Source of the DNA: Permianibacter fluminis
GTDB taxonomy: Bacteria; Pseudomonadota; Gammaproteobacteria; Enterobacterales; Permianibacteraceae
DNA length: 64,000 bases
Direction: 5' to 3'
NCBI RefSeq assembly: GCF_013179735.1
Contig: NZ_JABMEG010000001.1
Location: 2,232,001 to 2,296,000, forward strand
A model generated the notes under the pieces. That model ran no database searches. It saw only the letters and a list, made by a program, of their open reading frames with translations, and was not told the DNA's origin. Both the position numbers and the translations under genes were made by a program. This document shows, piece after piece, positions 1 to 8,978 of the stretch. Position 1 is the stretch's first letter; every line of letters starts with the position of its first letter.

Positions 1-421
1 CGTACCACAGCGACAGGCAGTCGCGGGTTTGCAGCGGCCGTTGTTCGGCGGCCTGCCAGTCGCTGCCAATCGGATAACCCTGTTCGTTCAAATCCAGGCT
101 GCCATTGCCGAAGCCAGCGACATCAATGAATTGCGCCAGATGGCCCGTGTGCACAGTGCGGTTGGCGGTATGCGCAATCAACTGATGCTTGGCCGCGACC
201 AGTGTCAGGCTGTCGCGAAATGCAACGGCCGTTTGCCGGACCACGGTTTCATGGGCGAATTTCAAACTGCCACCAATGCTCGGCAAAATCGCGTACACCA
301 CCGCAGCCAAAATCATGACTACCAAGGCAAACTCCAGCAGTGAAAATCCCGACTGGGGTTTCAACGCGCGCTTCGATTGGCGTTTCGTTTGCTGCTGCCC
401 CGTGCCGCGGTGTTTGCTCAT
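1..421 (-). CDS. MSHA-type pseudopilin, 3' end cut by window edge
   Basis: A type IV prepilin-like protein; 140 residues are visible and the C-terminus lies beyond position 1. The N-terminus is basic (MSKHRGTGQQQTKRQSKR) and is followed by a prepilin peptidase site, QSG before FSLLEF, with Glu at mature position 5 and a hydrophobic helix (LVVMILAAVVYAILPS). After cleavage and N-methylation it would be assembled as a minor or major subunit of the MSHA pilus. The ATG lies 16 nt after the mshG stop on the same strand, so it is the next operon gene. In Vibrio mshG is followed by mshF and then mshB; there is no room for mshF here. Whether this is MshB, MshA or another pseudopilin cannot be decided from the fragment. 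Confidence 0.85.
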   Translation of the reverse strand, partial: MSKHRGTGQQQTKRQSKRALKPQSGFSLLEFALVVMILAAVVYAILPSIGGSLKFAHETVVRQTAVAFRDSLTLVAAKHQLIAHTANRTVHTGHLAQFIDVAGFGNGSLDLNEQGYPIGSDWQAAEQRPLQTRDCLSLWY

Positions 422-437
422 TGCTGGTCAATTCTGC

Positions 438-1664
438 TCAATGGCCGCCGGCGACTGCTGCCAGTTTCCACATCGGCATGAAAATGCCGAGCGCCAATAC
501 CAGCACCATGGCGCCCATCGCGACAATCAGGATCGGTTCGATGTTCTGCGCCAGCCGTTTCAGGTCGTAATCGACTTCCCGTTCGTAGAAATCGGCGACC
601 TCATCAAGCAGCTTGTCGAGTTGGCCGGTTTCTTCGCCGACCACCAGCATCTGCAGCACCAGTGGCGAAAACATGCCGGTGTTGTGCGCCGTTCGGCTGA
701 TGTTCTCGCCGCGCTCGACGCCTTCCCGCATTTTCTTGACCAGCACGGCGACTTTGGCATTGTCGACCGCATTGGCCACCACTGCCAGCGAGGTCGATAT
801 TGGCACGCCAGAGCGCTGACACATGGCAAACGAGCGAGCAAAGCGTGACAACAGCGCCCGGTAAATGATCGTTCCGATAATCGGAATTTTCAGCTTGAAA
901 CCATCCCAGGCCAACTTGCCCGGCTCTGATTCGCGCCAGCGGAAGAAAAATATGACACTGCCGATAATCAGCACCAGCAGATGCGGCCAGTAATGCACGA
1001 AGAAATTGGAAGTGAAAATCAGGATGCGGGTTGGCAGCGGCAGTTCGGCCCGGAACGAGGCAAACAGCGAGGCAAAGGCTGGCACGACAAACAGGTTGAT
1101 CACGGTAATGGCGATCGCCATCGCGATCATGACGATGGTCGGGTAACGCAGCGCCTGCTTGATGCGCTGCTGGGTATCCAGCTCGAGTTCCAGATAGCGG
1201 CCAAGCTGCTCGAATGCCAGATCCAGTCGGCCGGTGTTTTCACCGACGTGAATCATGCTGACGTAAAGCGCAGAAAACACATGGCCCTGACGGCCCATCG
1301 CCGCGGCGAGTTCGATACCGGAGGTCAGGTCATCGACCACGGCAGTCAACGCACTTTTAAGTTCGGCACTGGGGCTGGTTTCGGCGAGGCCGGAAATGGC
1401 GCGGATGATCGGCACGCCGGCCTTGGTCAGCGAATACATCTGCCGGCTGAACATGATCAGATCCGGCAGCGAGGCTTTCTTGCGGCTAAACAGTTGCAAG
1501 GGCCGCTTGGATTTCGGCACCGCCGCCAGCTGCTCTTCGATGCTGGTCGGCATGATGCCATCAGCCATCAGCCGTGAGGCCAGCATGTCAGCCGTCCCGG
1601 ACTCGCTGCGGCCTTCGATCAATTCGCCGCTGCTGTTGCGGCCTTTGTAGTAATACATCGGCAT
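438..1664 (-). CDS. mshG: MSHA inner-membrane platform protein MshG
   Basis: A 408-residue polytopic protein of the GspF/PilC family, the inner-membrane platform on which the pilus ATPase acts. Two T2SSF domains are visible, about residues 70-190 and 275-400. Each is followed by a hydrophobic segment (TIVMIAMAIAITVINLFVVP; ILIVAMGAMVLVLALGIFMP). The first domain has the family's FSRQMYSLTKAGVPIIRAI and the second FARSFAMCQRSGVPISTSL. Length is normal for the family. It starts 34 nt after mshE and is followed after 16 nt by a pseudopilin gene, as expected for an MSHA operon. A second in-frame ATG two codons downstream is a possible alternative start. Confidence 0.93.
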   Translation of the reverse strand: MPMYYYKGRNSSGELIEGRSESGTADMLASRLMADGIMPTSIEEQLAAVPKSKRPLQLFSRKKASLPDLIMFSRQMYSLTKAGVPIIRAISGLAETSPSAELKSALTAVVDDLTSGIELAAAMGRQGHVFSALYVSMIHVGENTGRLDLAFEQLGRYLELELDTQQRIKQALRYPTIVMIAMAIAITVINLFVVPAFASLFASFRAELPLPTRILIFTSNFFVHYWPHLLVLIIGSVIFFFRWRESEPGKLAWDGFKLKIPIIGTIIYRALLSRFARSFAMCQRSGVPISTSLAVVANAVDNAKVAVLVKKMREGVERGENISRTAHNTGMFSPLVLQMLVVGEETGQLDKLLDEVADFYEREVDYDLKRLAQNIEPILIVAMGAMVLVLALGIFMPMWKLAAVAGGH

Positions 1665-1698
1665 GACGGTTGGCCTTCAGCGCTTGGGTCGGGTGAGC

Positions 1699-3396
1699 TC
1701 AGTCATCCAGCAATGCCACTTCGCTGACCCGGGTCACTTCGTCCAGTGAGGTCAGGCCGTCGCGTGCGTAATCGAGTGCAGCAAGCCCGAGCGGACGGTA
1801 GCCCGGCGCGCGCTTGGCCGCGTTGACGAAGGCATTCTGATCCTGGCGGCGCAAGGCTTCGGCCAGCTCGTCGTTGATCACCAGCAGTTCGAATACGCCG
1901 AGCCGGCCGCGATAGCCGGTCTGGTTGCAGTGATTGCAGCCGCGCGCGGTTTTGAAACCGCTCAATTCGGTCTGGCCTTGCTGGTGCAGCCAGCTTTTTT
2001 GTTGCGGCGTGAGCTCGCTGACTTGCGCGCAATGCGAGCAGAGTTTGCGAATCAAGCGCTGGGCGATGATGCCGCGCAGCGTACTGGCGACCAGATACGG
2101 TTCGGCGCCCATGTCGGTCAGCCGCAGCGCGCTCTGGATGGCGTCGTTGGTGTGCAATGTCGACAGCACCAGGTGGCCGGTCAGCGCTGCCCGCAAACCG
2201 ATGGTGGCGGTTTCCTGATCGCGCATTTCGCCGATCATCACAATGTCCGGATCGGCACGCAGCACCGTCCGCAGCACCGCGGCAAAGGTCAGCTCGATTT
2301 TGGTATTGACCTGAACCTGATTGATGCGCGGCAACCGGTATTCGACCGGATCTTCGACCGTGATGATTTTTACATCCGGCTTGTTCAGTTCATTCAGCGC
2401 GGCATACAGCGTGGTTGATTTGCCGGAGCCGGTCGGGCCGGTGACCAGCAAAATGCCATGGGGCCAGCGCAGCAGCTTGCGCAATTCTTCGGCTTGCGCC
2501 GGCGGCATGCCGATTTGATCAATGCGCAGCTGGCCGCCACCTTGGTCCAGCAGCCGCATCACCACCGATTCGCCGTGCGCCACCGGCAAGGTTGCCAAGC
2601 GGACATCGATGCTGCGGCCTTGCACGCTCATGTTGAAGCGGCCATCCTGCGGCCGCCGCTTTTCCGAGATGTCGAGATTGGACATCAGCTTCAGCCGCAG
2701 CACCACCGCCGGTGCGATGCGTGCTTCCCGCACCACTTGTTCCTGCAAAACGCCGTCGACCCGCAGCCGAATCCGCAGGCTGCCTTCTTCCGGCTCCAGA
2801 TGCACGTCGGATGCGCCGTATTTGACGGCATCTTCGAAAATGCTTTGCAGCAGGCGGGCGACTGGCGCTTCCGAGACATCAACGCTGTCGCCGAGCCGGG
2901 CCAGATCGAATTGATCGCCGCTGGTTTCGCCCAGCTCCTGCGCCAGACTTTCAATCTGCTCGGTGTGCCGATACACAATATCAATGGCCCGCATCAACTC
3001 GCTTTCGCGGGTGACGCCGATGCGCAGCGGCTTGTCGAGCAGCGATTGCATTTCGTCGATGCGGGTCAGATCGGTCGGGTCCGACATCACCGCGAGATAG
3101 TGGCCGCTGCCTTCCTCGATGATCAGCGCCCGGTAACGGCGCGCCTGCACTTCGGTCAGCTTGTGGGCGAGGCTTTCGTTGAGTTTGTGCCGGCCCAGTT
3201 CGATAAACGGAATCTGGATTTGCTGGGCCAGGAATTTCAGCAGTTGGGTTTCGTCAACCACCTGCATGTCGACCAAGGTGGTGCCCAGCCGCTGGCCGGT
3301 GCCTGCTTGTTGTTTCAGCGCCGCCTGCAACTGTTCGGCCGTGATGACGCCATTCTCGACCAGCAAATCGCCCAGTCGGATTTTCGTGCGCTTCAT
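1699..3396 (-). CDS. mshE: MSHA extension ATPase MshE with c-di-GMP-binding N-terminus
   Basis: A GspE/PilB-type hexameric ATPase of 565 residues that powers MSHA pilus extension. The N-terminus carries two MshEN motifs. The first starts RLGDLLVENGVI with the spaced Leu and Gln residues of the RLGxxLxxxG pattern and looks intact; the second starts RLGTTLVDMQVV and has Gln where Gly is usual. MshEN motifs bind c-di-GMP in characterised Vibrio and Pseudomonas homologues. The catalytic core has Walker A GPTGSGKST, an Asp box, a Walker B segment DPDIVMIGEMRD and the His box STLHTNDA. A four-cysteine zinc site (CSHC and CNHC) follows. Its start overlaps the mshN stop (ATGA), showing translational coupling. 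Length is typical. Confidence 0.95.
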   Translation of the reverse strand: MKRTKIRLGDLLVENGVITAEQLQAALKQQAGTGQRLGTTLVDMQVVDETQLLKFLAQQIQIPFIELGRHKLNESLAHKLTEVQARRYRALIIEEGSGHYLAVMSDPTDLTRIDEMQSLLDKPLRIGVTRESELMRAIDIVYRHTEQIESLAQELGETSGDQFDLARLGDSVDVSEAPVARLLQSIFEDAVKYGASDVHLEPEEGSLRIRLRVDGVLQEQVVREARIAPAVVLRLKLMSNLDISEKRRPQDGRFNMSVQGRSIDVRLATLPVAHGESVVMRLLDQGGGQLRIDQIGMPPAQAEELRKLLRWPHGILLVTGPTGSGKSTTLYAALNELNKPDVKIITVEDPVEYRLPRINQVQVNTKIELTFAAVLRTVLRADPDIVMIGEMRDQETATIGLRAALTGHLVLSTLHTNDAIQSALRLTDMGAEPYLVASTLRGIIAQRLIRKLCSHCAQVSELTPQQKSWLHQQGQTELSGFKTARGCNHCNQTGYRGRLGVFELLVINDELAEALRRQDQNAFVNAAKRAPGYRPLGLAALDYARDGLTSLDEVTRVSEVALLDD

Positions 3397-4679
3397 GGTG
3401 TTACCTGCGAAGAAGAGTCGGTGGTGGCCGGCGCGGGTGCGGCGGCGTTGGCCACCGCGCTGCTCAGCTGTTGCAGACGCTGGCGACCAAATTGTGCGAC
3501 CGCGGTCGGCAACTGCGGATCGCGCAGTGCGGCGCGCCAGGCGGCGAGGGCGCCAGCGTTGTCACCCAGTGGTTCCAGTGACAAGGCCAAACCGGCGTAG
3601 TGACGACCGTGTTCCGGTTGCAGGTTCAGCAAGCCGCGATAGCGGGCAGCGGCGGCGGCATGGGCACCGGTTTGTTGTTCGGCCAGTGCCAGTACGGCGT
3701 GATAGTCGGGCGCCTCTATCATGGTTGGCGGCTGTTGCTGCAGCACAGTCAGCGCCGCAGCAAATTGCTGTTGCTGCAAAAACTCGGTGCCGAGCCATTG
3801 CCGCACGGACCAGTTGTCGGGCTTGGCGTGCAGCAGTGCTTGCGCGTGCGCGCGTGCCGCCAAAGGCGCCTGCTGCGCTTCAATCTGCAATTGCAGCACC
3901 TGCAGTTCGCTGTCATCCGGCTGCAATTGCAGGCCACTGCGAACTGCGGCGTCGGCGCCACGCCAGTCACCGACTGCCAGCGCCCGGCGCGCCTGCTGTC
4001 GCCATTGCACCAGTTGTTCCGGCAGCGACTGCTGCGCCGGTTGCCGTTCGAAAACACTCGGGGCGGGTGCCGGACTCGCTGTCTGCTGGCGCGGTGTTTG
4101 TTGACTCGCGAACGGGTCGGTAATGGCTACGGTTTCTACAACATCGCCAATATCGGCTTCGCGATCAGCGATGGGTAGCGCCACCGTCAGCTCCGGGTTT
4201 TCTGCTTCCACCAACTCCCAGCCAATACTGGCCGGTTTGCTTGCGCCTGCTTTTGTCTTGTTGGCGGATGTGCTTGCGCTGGCTATTGGCTGCTGTTCGG
4301 TGATCGGCTTTGCGGTCAACGGAGTTGGCTTGACTGGTGTTGCTGGGATTGTGGTTACCGGGATTGCGGCGTCGGCGCGCTCGCTGTTGTTTGCTGGCGC
4401 ATTCGCGACATCAGCGTGCAACGCTGTGTTGGTTGAGTCAGCCGGAAACGGTTGGGTCAGCGCAGCCGACGCTTGGTTGATTCCCGTCGCCGGGTTCTGC
4501 TGCTGCCAACGCCAGAACAGAATGCTGCCGGCGAGCAGCACGACAGCGCCCAGCCACCATGGCCAGCGGACCTGCGCTTCGGCGGCTTTTTTCACCGGCA
4601 ACACGTCAACGCTGGCCAGTGTCGGCATGGCCTGCTGGCGATCGGCCAGCTCGCGCAGCATCGTGTTGACGACGCTCAT
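3393..4679 (-). CDS. mshN: MSHA biogenesis TPR protein MshN
   Basis: A 428-residue single-pass membrane protein. The N-terminus MSVVNTMLRELADRQQ is characteristic of MshN and is followed by a membrane helix (WPWWLGAVVLLAGSILFW, about residues 38-55). A long Pro/Ala/Thr-rich linker follows, then tetratricopeptide-like repeats from about residue 230 to the end (for example ALAVGDWRGADAAVRSGLQL). The open frame continues upstream, but this ATG gives the family N-terminus and overlaps the mshM stop by 4 nt, so I chose it. It probably scaffolds the inner-membrane or periplasmic part of the pilus machine. The C-terminal 4 nt overlap mshE. Confidence 0.85.
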   Translation of the reverse strand: MSVVNTMLRELADRQQAMPTLASVDVLPVKKAAEAQVRWPWWLGAVVLLAGSILFWRWQQQNPATGINQASAALTQPFPADSTNTALHADVANAPANNSERADAAIPVTTIPATPVKPTPLTAKPITEQQPIASASTSANKTKAGASKPASIGWELVEAENPELTVALPIADREADIGDVVETVAITDPFASQQTPRQQTASPAPAPSVFERQPAQQSLPEQLVQWRQQARRALAVGDWRGADAAVRSGLQLQPDDSELQVLQLQIEAQQAPLAARAHAQALLHAKPDNWSVRQWLGTEFLQQQQFAAALTVLQQQPPTMIEAPDYHAVLALAEQQTGAHAAAAARYRGLLNLQPEHGRHYAGLALSLEPLGDNAGALAAWRAALRDPQLPTAVAQFGRQRLQQLSSAVANAAAPAPATTDSSSQVTP

Positions 4680-5569
4680 GGCTGGGTCCAGAACGCCAAC
4701 GCCAAGCCGGCGCTGAGCAGACCGGCTGCCAGCAACAGACATTGGCGTAACGCGCGTTGCAAGGGGCGAGTCGCTTCGGTGTCGCTGGCGGCGTGCAGCA
4801 CGTCGCGCAGTCGCAGGCGATAGCGCTGACCGGCGTAAGCCAGCATCAGGCATTTGTGGCTGAGCAGATTGAGCACGCGCGGCGTGCCGACGGCAAAAAA
4901 ATGCAGTGCCGCTTGCGCGGGCCGAGAAAAACCACGGCCGTGTTGCCAGCCGGCATGATCGAGCCGGTGCTGCAAATAGCGATTGCTTTGGCGCAAGCTC
5001 AGCCGTGGCAAGCAATAGGAAAACGCAATGCGCTGGCGCAATTGCCGCAGCTGTGGCCGCGCCAGTCGGGTATCGAGTTCGGGTTGACCAAACAGCACAA
5101 CCTGCAAAAGTTTGCCGCGTTCGGTTTCCAGATTGGTAAACAGCCGCAGGCTTTCCAGGCTGCTGTCGGGCAGCGCCTGGGCTTCATCGATGATCAGCAC
5201 CACCGGATGGCCCGCGCGCGCCAACGCCAGCAATTGCCGTTCGATGGCGCGAGGCAATTCGGCGGTTGCCAGCGTGTCCGGCAAGCCCAGTTCGCTGGCC
5301 AGCGCGCGCTGCAAGGCCGGCGGTTCCAGATTGGCGTTGGCGACATAGGCATACGGCTGTTTGCCGTGCAGCGAATTGAGCAGCAGCCGGCACAGCAAGG
5401 TTTTGCCACTGCCCACTTCACCGGTGATCTTGATAAAACCTTCACCGCCGGCTAGTGCCACCAGCAGTACATTGAGCGCTTCGCGGTGGCCGGGCAAATC
5501 GCAAAAGAATTGCGTATTCGGAGTCAGCGTGAACGGCAGTTCGCGCAGGCCGAAATGTTGCAGATACAT
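4676..5569 (-). CDS. mshM: MSHA ATPase MshM (ExeA-like AAA protein)
   Basis: A 297-residue AAA ATPase of the ExeA/MshM type, proposed in the family to help place the secretin through the cell wall. The N-terminus MYLQHFGLRELPFTLTPNT is diagnostic for the family. Walker A is GEVGSGKT (around residue 50) and Walker B is VVLIIDEAQ (around residue 125). A hydrophobic helix (LLLAAGLLSAGLALAFW) closes the protein. Unlike full-length ExeA there is no peptidoglycan-binding domain after it. It starts 18 nt after mshL and overlaps mshN. Confidence 0.9.
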   Translation of the reverse strand: MYLQHFGLRELPFTLTPNTQFFCDLPGHREALNVLLVALAGGEGFIKITGEVGSGKTLLCRLLLNSLHGKQPYAYVANANLEPPALQRALASELGLPDTLATAELPRAIERQLLALARAGHPVVLIIDEAQALPDSSLESLRLFTNLETERGKLLQVVLFGQPELDTRLARPQLRQLRQRIAFSYCLPRLSLRQSNRYLQHRLDHAGWQHGRGFSRPAQAALHFFAVGTPRVLNLLSHKCLMLAYAGQRYRLRLRDVLHAASDTEATRPLQRALRQCLLLAAGLLSAGLALAFWTQP

Positions 5570-5587
5570 GGCGGCAGCGTCCGGTGC

Positions 5588-7279
5588 TTACGGCTTCTCG
5601 CCGGTGTAGCGATCGACTCGCTGCCGGCTGCCGTCGATATCCTGCTGCCAGATTTCATCGCTGGTGACCAGCGGTCGCAGCAGAATGACAAGTTCACTTT
5701 TGGCGCTGGCTTCGCGCTGCTGGGTGAACAATTTGCCGAGCCAGGGAATTTCCGACAGCCACGGAATGCCGGCGTCTTCCTGACTCAGTTTGTCCTGCAT
5801 CAGGCCGCCAATGACGATGATTTGACCGCTGCGGGCGCGGACAATGCTGTCGGCTTCGCGGATGCTGGACAGCGCCAGCGGCAGGGTCAGTTGGCCAGTG
5901 CTGCCGAAATCGATTTGTTTGGTTTGGTCTTTCACTTCGCTGACGCTGGGATGCACATGCAGTGTGATATCGCCGCTGTCGCCAATCTGCGGGGTGACAT
6001 CCAGCGCGATGCCGGAGAAGAACGGCGACAGCGTGACATTGGGCGTGCTGGTCGCACCGCCGGTGCCGGAGGTGGTGGTGGTTGAAATGCCGGTGACGAA
6101 GAACTCATCAGTGCCGACTTTGATCACCGCTTTCTGATTATTGACCGTCGATACGCGCGGACTCGACAGCACCTGCACCGTGCCTTGGGTGCGCAACAAC
6201 TGCAACGTCGCTTCAAAATCGCCGCCAGTGAAAATGCCAGTGAAATAACCATTAAGCGGATTTTGCTGGGCCGGAATGTCGAGTATTTGGCCGGTCTGGC
6301 CGGTTTCCTGAGTGCCACCGCCGGTCTGGCTCAGATTGGTCCAGTCGATGCCGGCCTGAAAACCATCGCTCAGCGTCACTTCGAGAATTTTGGCTTCCAG
6401 AATCACTTGCCGCTGCAGATGCGTTTCGGCGCTGCTCAGGTAGCGATGCACGTTGCGCAAATCACCGGGCAAGGCGCGAACGATGGCAAGGCTTGCCTGC
6501 GGATTGACGATAACCGAACCGCCTTCGCTGCCGGCAATCAGGCTTTGCAATGTCAATTGCAGTTCTTTCCACAGATCGGCTTCTGAGCGGGTTTCAATGA
6601 CCGTGCTGGGAATCGTGGTGGCTTGCGAGCCGCTGGTGTTGGAACCGTTGTTGCCGCCACCGCTGGAACCGCTCTGGCCGGAACTGCTGCCGGCGTCGGC
6701 GAGCTGGCCCGAATTGACCCGGGTTTGTGATTGGCCTTTACGGCTCAGGTTCAGGTAGTTGACCGGAATGATCGCGGTTTGCAAACCGGCCGAACTGACT
6801 GTGAACAAATTGCCACGCCGTTCGAATTCGTAACCGTAAACGTCGCGGGCAATTTCCATCACGTCCGGAACGCTGACATTGCGCACGGTCAGACTCAAGG
6901 TTCCGGTGACGTCGGGGCGAACCACAATGTTGTATGGCGTGCCGGCGACCAGCCCCATGAAAAACTGTCTGGCGTCGACATTGTTGACGTTCAAATCAAA
7001 ACGCGGTTCCGCCGGCACACTGGCTGCCGGTGGCAACAAGGCTTGCACCACGTCGGCCGGCGGTGTTGCTGCGGGTCGCGCGCTGCTGTCTTTCAAGGCC
7101 TGATTGACCGGACCCGGTTCACGTGCCGGTGGCGGCACCGATTGGCAGGCACTGAGCAGAACCGCACTGCTGAGCACGGCACTGCTGAGTAAGAGCGCGC
7201 CGGTCAATGCGGTCAGCTGGCTGGCGCGCGGCGGTGTCGCCGGGTAGCCCGTTGTCGACAGCTTGCGAGTAGCAGTCAT
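5588..7279 (-). CDS. mshL: MSHA outer-membrane secretin MshL
   Basis: A 563-residue secretin forming the outer-membrane channel for the MSHA pilus. A signal peptide ends in a lipobox (VLLSAC, Cys near residue 45), so it is probably a lipoprotein. A secretin N0/STN-like domain follows (FDLNVNNVDARQFFMG), then an NHBA-type region and the secretin core with SSPRVSTVNNQKAVIKVG and the C-terminal IVIGGLMQD and RSELVILLRP-like blocks (here AKSELVILLRPLV). A Ser/Gly-rich linker of about 25 residues lies around residues 190-215. Its ATG overlaps the mshK stop by 4 nt. It is the counterpart of PilQ. Confidence 0.94.
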   Translation of the reverse strand: MTATRKLSTTGYPATPPRASQLTALTGALLLSSAVLSSAVLLSACQSVPPPAREPGPVNQALKDSSARPAATPPADVVQALLPPAASVPAEPRFDLNVNNVDARQFFMGLVAGTPYNIVVRPDVTGTLSLTVRNVSVPDVMEIARDVYGYEFERRGNLFTVSSAGLQTAIIPVNYLNLSRKGQSQTRVNSGQLADAGSSSGQSGSSGGGNNGSNTSGSQATTIPSTVIETRSEADLWKELQLTLQSLIAGSEGGSVIVNPQASLAIVRALPGDLRNVHRYLSSAETHLQRQVILEAKILEVTLSDGFQAGIDWTNLSQTGGGTQETGQTGQILDIPAQQNPLNGYFTGIFTGGDFEATLQLLRTQGTVQVLSSPRVSTVNNQKAVIKVGTDEFFVTGISTTTTSGTGGATSTPNVTLSPFFSGIALDVTPQIGDSGDITLHVHPSVSEVKDQTKQIDFGSTGQLTLPLALSSIREADSIVRARSGQIIVIGGLMQDKLSQEDAGIPWLSEIPWLGKLFTQQREASAKSELVILLRPLVTSDEIWQQDIDGSRQRVDRYTGEKP

Positions 7280-7662
7280 AAGCCATTCACCTTGGCAGCA
7301 GTGCGGCTGTCGAGCGTGGGCGTCAGGCGCAGAATGCGCTGGCCGGTGCCGCTTTTCAGCACAACATGATCGAATGCAATGGCGCTGAGCGTGGCATCGC
7401 CAACGCGTTCGCCGGTTTGGTAATAGCGCTCACCGATCAGCGCCAGCCGTTTGTGATCACCGATCACGATCGCGGTCAGCGGATTGCTGACCGGCTTGCT
7501 GGCCTGGGCCGCGGCGTTCGGATCCGGCGGTGACCAACCGGGGCGGGTCGGGTCGCGCAACTCAGCGGCACCGGCCGTAGCGCCAAAGGTGAGCCACAGC
7601 AGTGCGAACAATTGTTTGCACGGCGGTGAAACGACAGGGCGTGATCTGCGCGCATTAGCCAC
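7276..7662 (-). CDS. mshK: MSHA biogenesis protein MshK (PilP-like)
   Basis: A 128-residue secreted or periplasmic protein equivalent in position to PilP. After a basic N-terminus there is a signal-like helix (LFALLWLTFGATAGA), then the family segment ELRDPTRPGWSPPD and a C-terminal beta domain. I chose the GTG at 7662, which overlaps the mshJ stop by 8 nt and sits about 9 nt after an AGGAAGAGG ribosome site. An in-frame ATG at 7695 (139 residues) would overlap mshJ by 41 nt and is less likely. MshK-type proteins are short and poorly conserved, so the name rests on size, signal peptide, DPTRP motif and operon position. Confidence 0.75.
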   Translation of the reverse strand: MANARRSRPVVSPPCKQLFALLWLTFGATAGAAELRDPTRPGWSPPDPNAAAQASKPVSNPLTAIVIGDHKRLALIGERYYQTGERVGDATLSAIAFDHVVLKSGTGQRILRLTPTLDSRTAAKVNGL

Positions 7663-8374
7663 CGAGCCACCCCTCTTCCTGACCGAGCGTTGCAATTTCC
7701 ACCGTCATGATGCCGAGCGGGTATTGCTCGACCTGATAGTCGAGGCTGTCCCAGTAAACGGTCCACGGCAAGGCTTCCATCGCCTGCAGGTAACGCAGGC
7801 TGTCGAAATAGCTGCCGCGCAGACTGAGTCGCAGCCGATGGCGATACAGATGCGCGGCGTTGTCGATTTTGCTGGCGGCGGCGGTGACCGGATCAACCAC
7901 GGTGCCGGCGTCGGCATCGGCGTCGGTTCCAGCATCGGTTCCAGCAATAACCGGTTGTTCCAGTGGCAGCTTTTCCAGCGCCACCACCTGCATGCCTTGC
8001 TCACGTGCCAGCAGTTGCTGCAACAAGGCCGTCATCTGCTCCGGTGGCACCATGCGCTGCGACAATTGCTGAATCTGATCATCGACCGCCTGCAATTCGG
8101 CAGTCACGGCATTGAGCTGGCCGGCGTCTTCCTGACTGGCATGCCATGCCTGCAACTGCGCCAACTCGTTCTCCAGTTGCTCGCGTTGCTGCCGGGTGCT
8201 GGCCTGCTGATTTTTTTCCAGCGTGATTTGTTCGCGCAGGGTCGAGAAAAACAGGAATTCGGCAGCGGCAGCAATGATGGCCAGCACCATCGCGATCACC
8301 ATCAGCCGCTCCCGCTGGCTGAGTGCCAGAAAGCGGTTGTCGAGCCGACGCCAACTAGCGCTGAGCGGCAGCAT
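7655..8374 (-). CDS. mshJ: MSHA biogenesis protein MshJ (PilO-like)
   Basis: A 239-residue bitopic inner-membrane protein with a short cytoplasmic start, one membrane helix (LMVIAMVLAIIAAAAEFLFF, about residues 24-44), a coiled coil rich in Gln/Leu/Glu (residues 50-110) and a small C-terminal periplasmic domain. This is the PilO/GspM layout, and such proteins form a heterodimer with the PilN-like partner encoded just upstream. The start overlaps that gene by 20 nt. A short acidic Asp/Gly/Thr/Ala repeat (GTDAGTDADADAGT) sits around residue 167 and looks like slipped-strand low complexity. Confidence 0.82.
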   Translation of the reverse strand: MLPLSASWRRLDNRFLALSQRERLMVIAMVLAIIAAAAEFLFFSTLREQITLEKNQQASTRQQREQLENELAQLQAWHASQEDAGQLNAVTAELQAVDDQIQQLSQRMVPPEQMTALLQQLLAREQGMQVVALEKLPLEQPVIAGTDAGTDADADAGTVVDPVTAAASKIDNAAHLYRHRLRLSLRGSYFDSLRYLQAMEALPWTVYWDSLDYQVEQYPLGIMTVEIATLGQEEGWLGG

Positions 8375-8978
8375 GGCTGTCTCCTGATTCGGTTTCGGTG
8401 GCCAGCGGCTCCGGACTCAGACGGAACGCCAGCACGCCCGGTTTGCTGTCGACGCGGCTGATGCTGAGGCCGGCAAAGCGCTGGCCCTGAAGCGGCGCGG
8501 TGGTTTGCAATTTGCCGAGCCAGCTCGGCACGGCGGCGGCATTGAGGGTTTCGCCAGCCAGTTGCAACCGGCCATTTTTGGCCGCGATATGAGTTAGCCA
8601 CAGCCGACTGTCATGCTCCTGCGCCAGCGTTTGCAGCAGTGGGGCAAAGCCGGTGGTTTGCCGGGCTTCGCGTTGCTGCAAATCGGCCAATAGCGCTTGT
8701 TGTTCGGTCAATTGCAGGCGCAATTGCGCCAATCGCGCTGCGACATTTTGCTGGGCTTGCTGATTGCCGTGGCTTTGGCTGATTGCGGCGATTACCCCAT
8801 CCAGCTCGGTGCGGCCTTGCGCGCTGCGATCGCGCTCCCGATACAGTTGCTGCGCCAAAAAGGCACCAATCAACACTAGCACCAGCAGCAATCCGATCAA
8901 CAGCCGCAGCAGGGTGCGCAGCGTCAGTCGCTGCGGTGCCGGGGCAAATTCGGCGAGGAAAAGATTAATCTGCTGCAT
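8355..8978 (-). CDS. PilN-like MSHA biogenesis protein (MshI2 type)
   Basis: A 207-residue protein with the PilN layout: N-terminal MQQINLFLAEFAP, in which INLF matches the conserved peptide by which PilN-type proteins dock onto PilM, then one membrane helix (LLIGLLLVLVLIGAFLAQQL), a coiled coil and a small periplasmic domain. It would link the cytoplasmic PilM-like protein (next gene upstream) to MshJ. The ATG overlaps the preceding gene by 14 nt and the 3' end overlaps mshJ by 20 nt. In some genomes this gene is called mshI2; I left the symbol open. Confidence 0.8.
   Translation of the reverse strand: MQQINLFLAEFAPAPQRLTLRTLLRLLIGLLLVLVLIGAFLAQQLYRERDRSAQGRTELDGVIAAISQSHGNQQAQQNVAARLAQLRLQLTEQQALLADLQQREARQTTGFAPLLQTLAQEHDSRLWLTHIAAKNGRLQLAGETLNAAAVPSWLGKLQTTAPLQGQRFAGLSISRVDSKPGVLAFRLSPEPLATETESGDSHAAAQR

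Noticed and set aside
4680-5015. Upstream extension of MshN
   Set aside because: The extra 112 codons are antisense-like Arg/Ala/Ser-rich sequence overlapping mshM; the ATG at 4679 gives the family N-terminus and an ATGA overlap.
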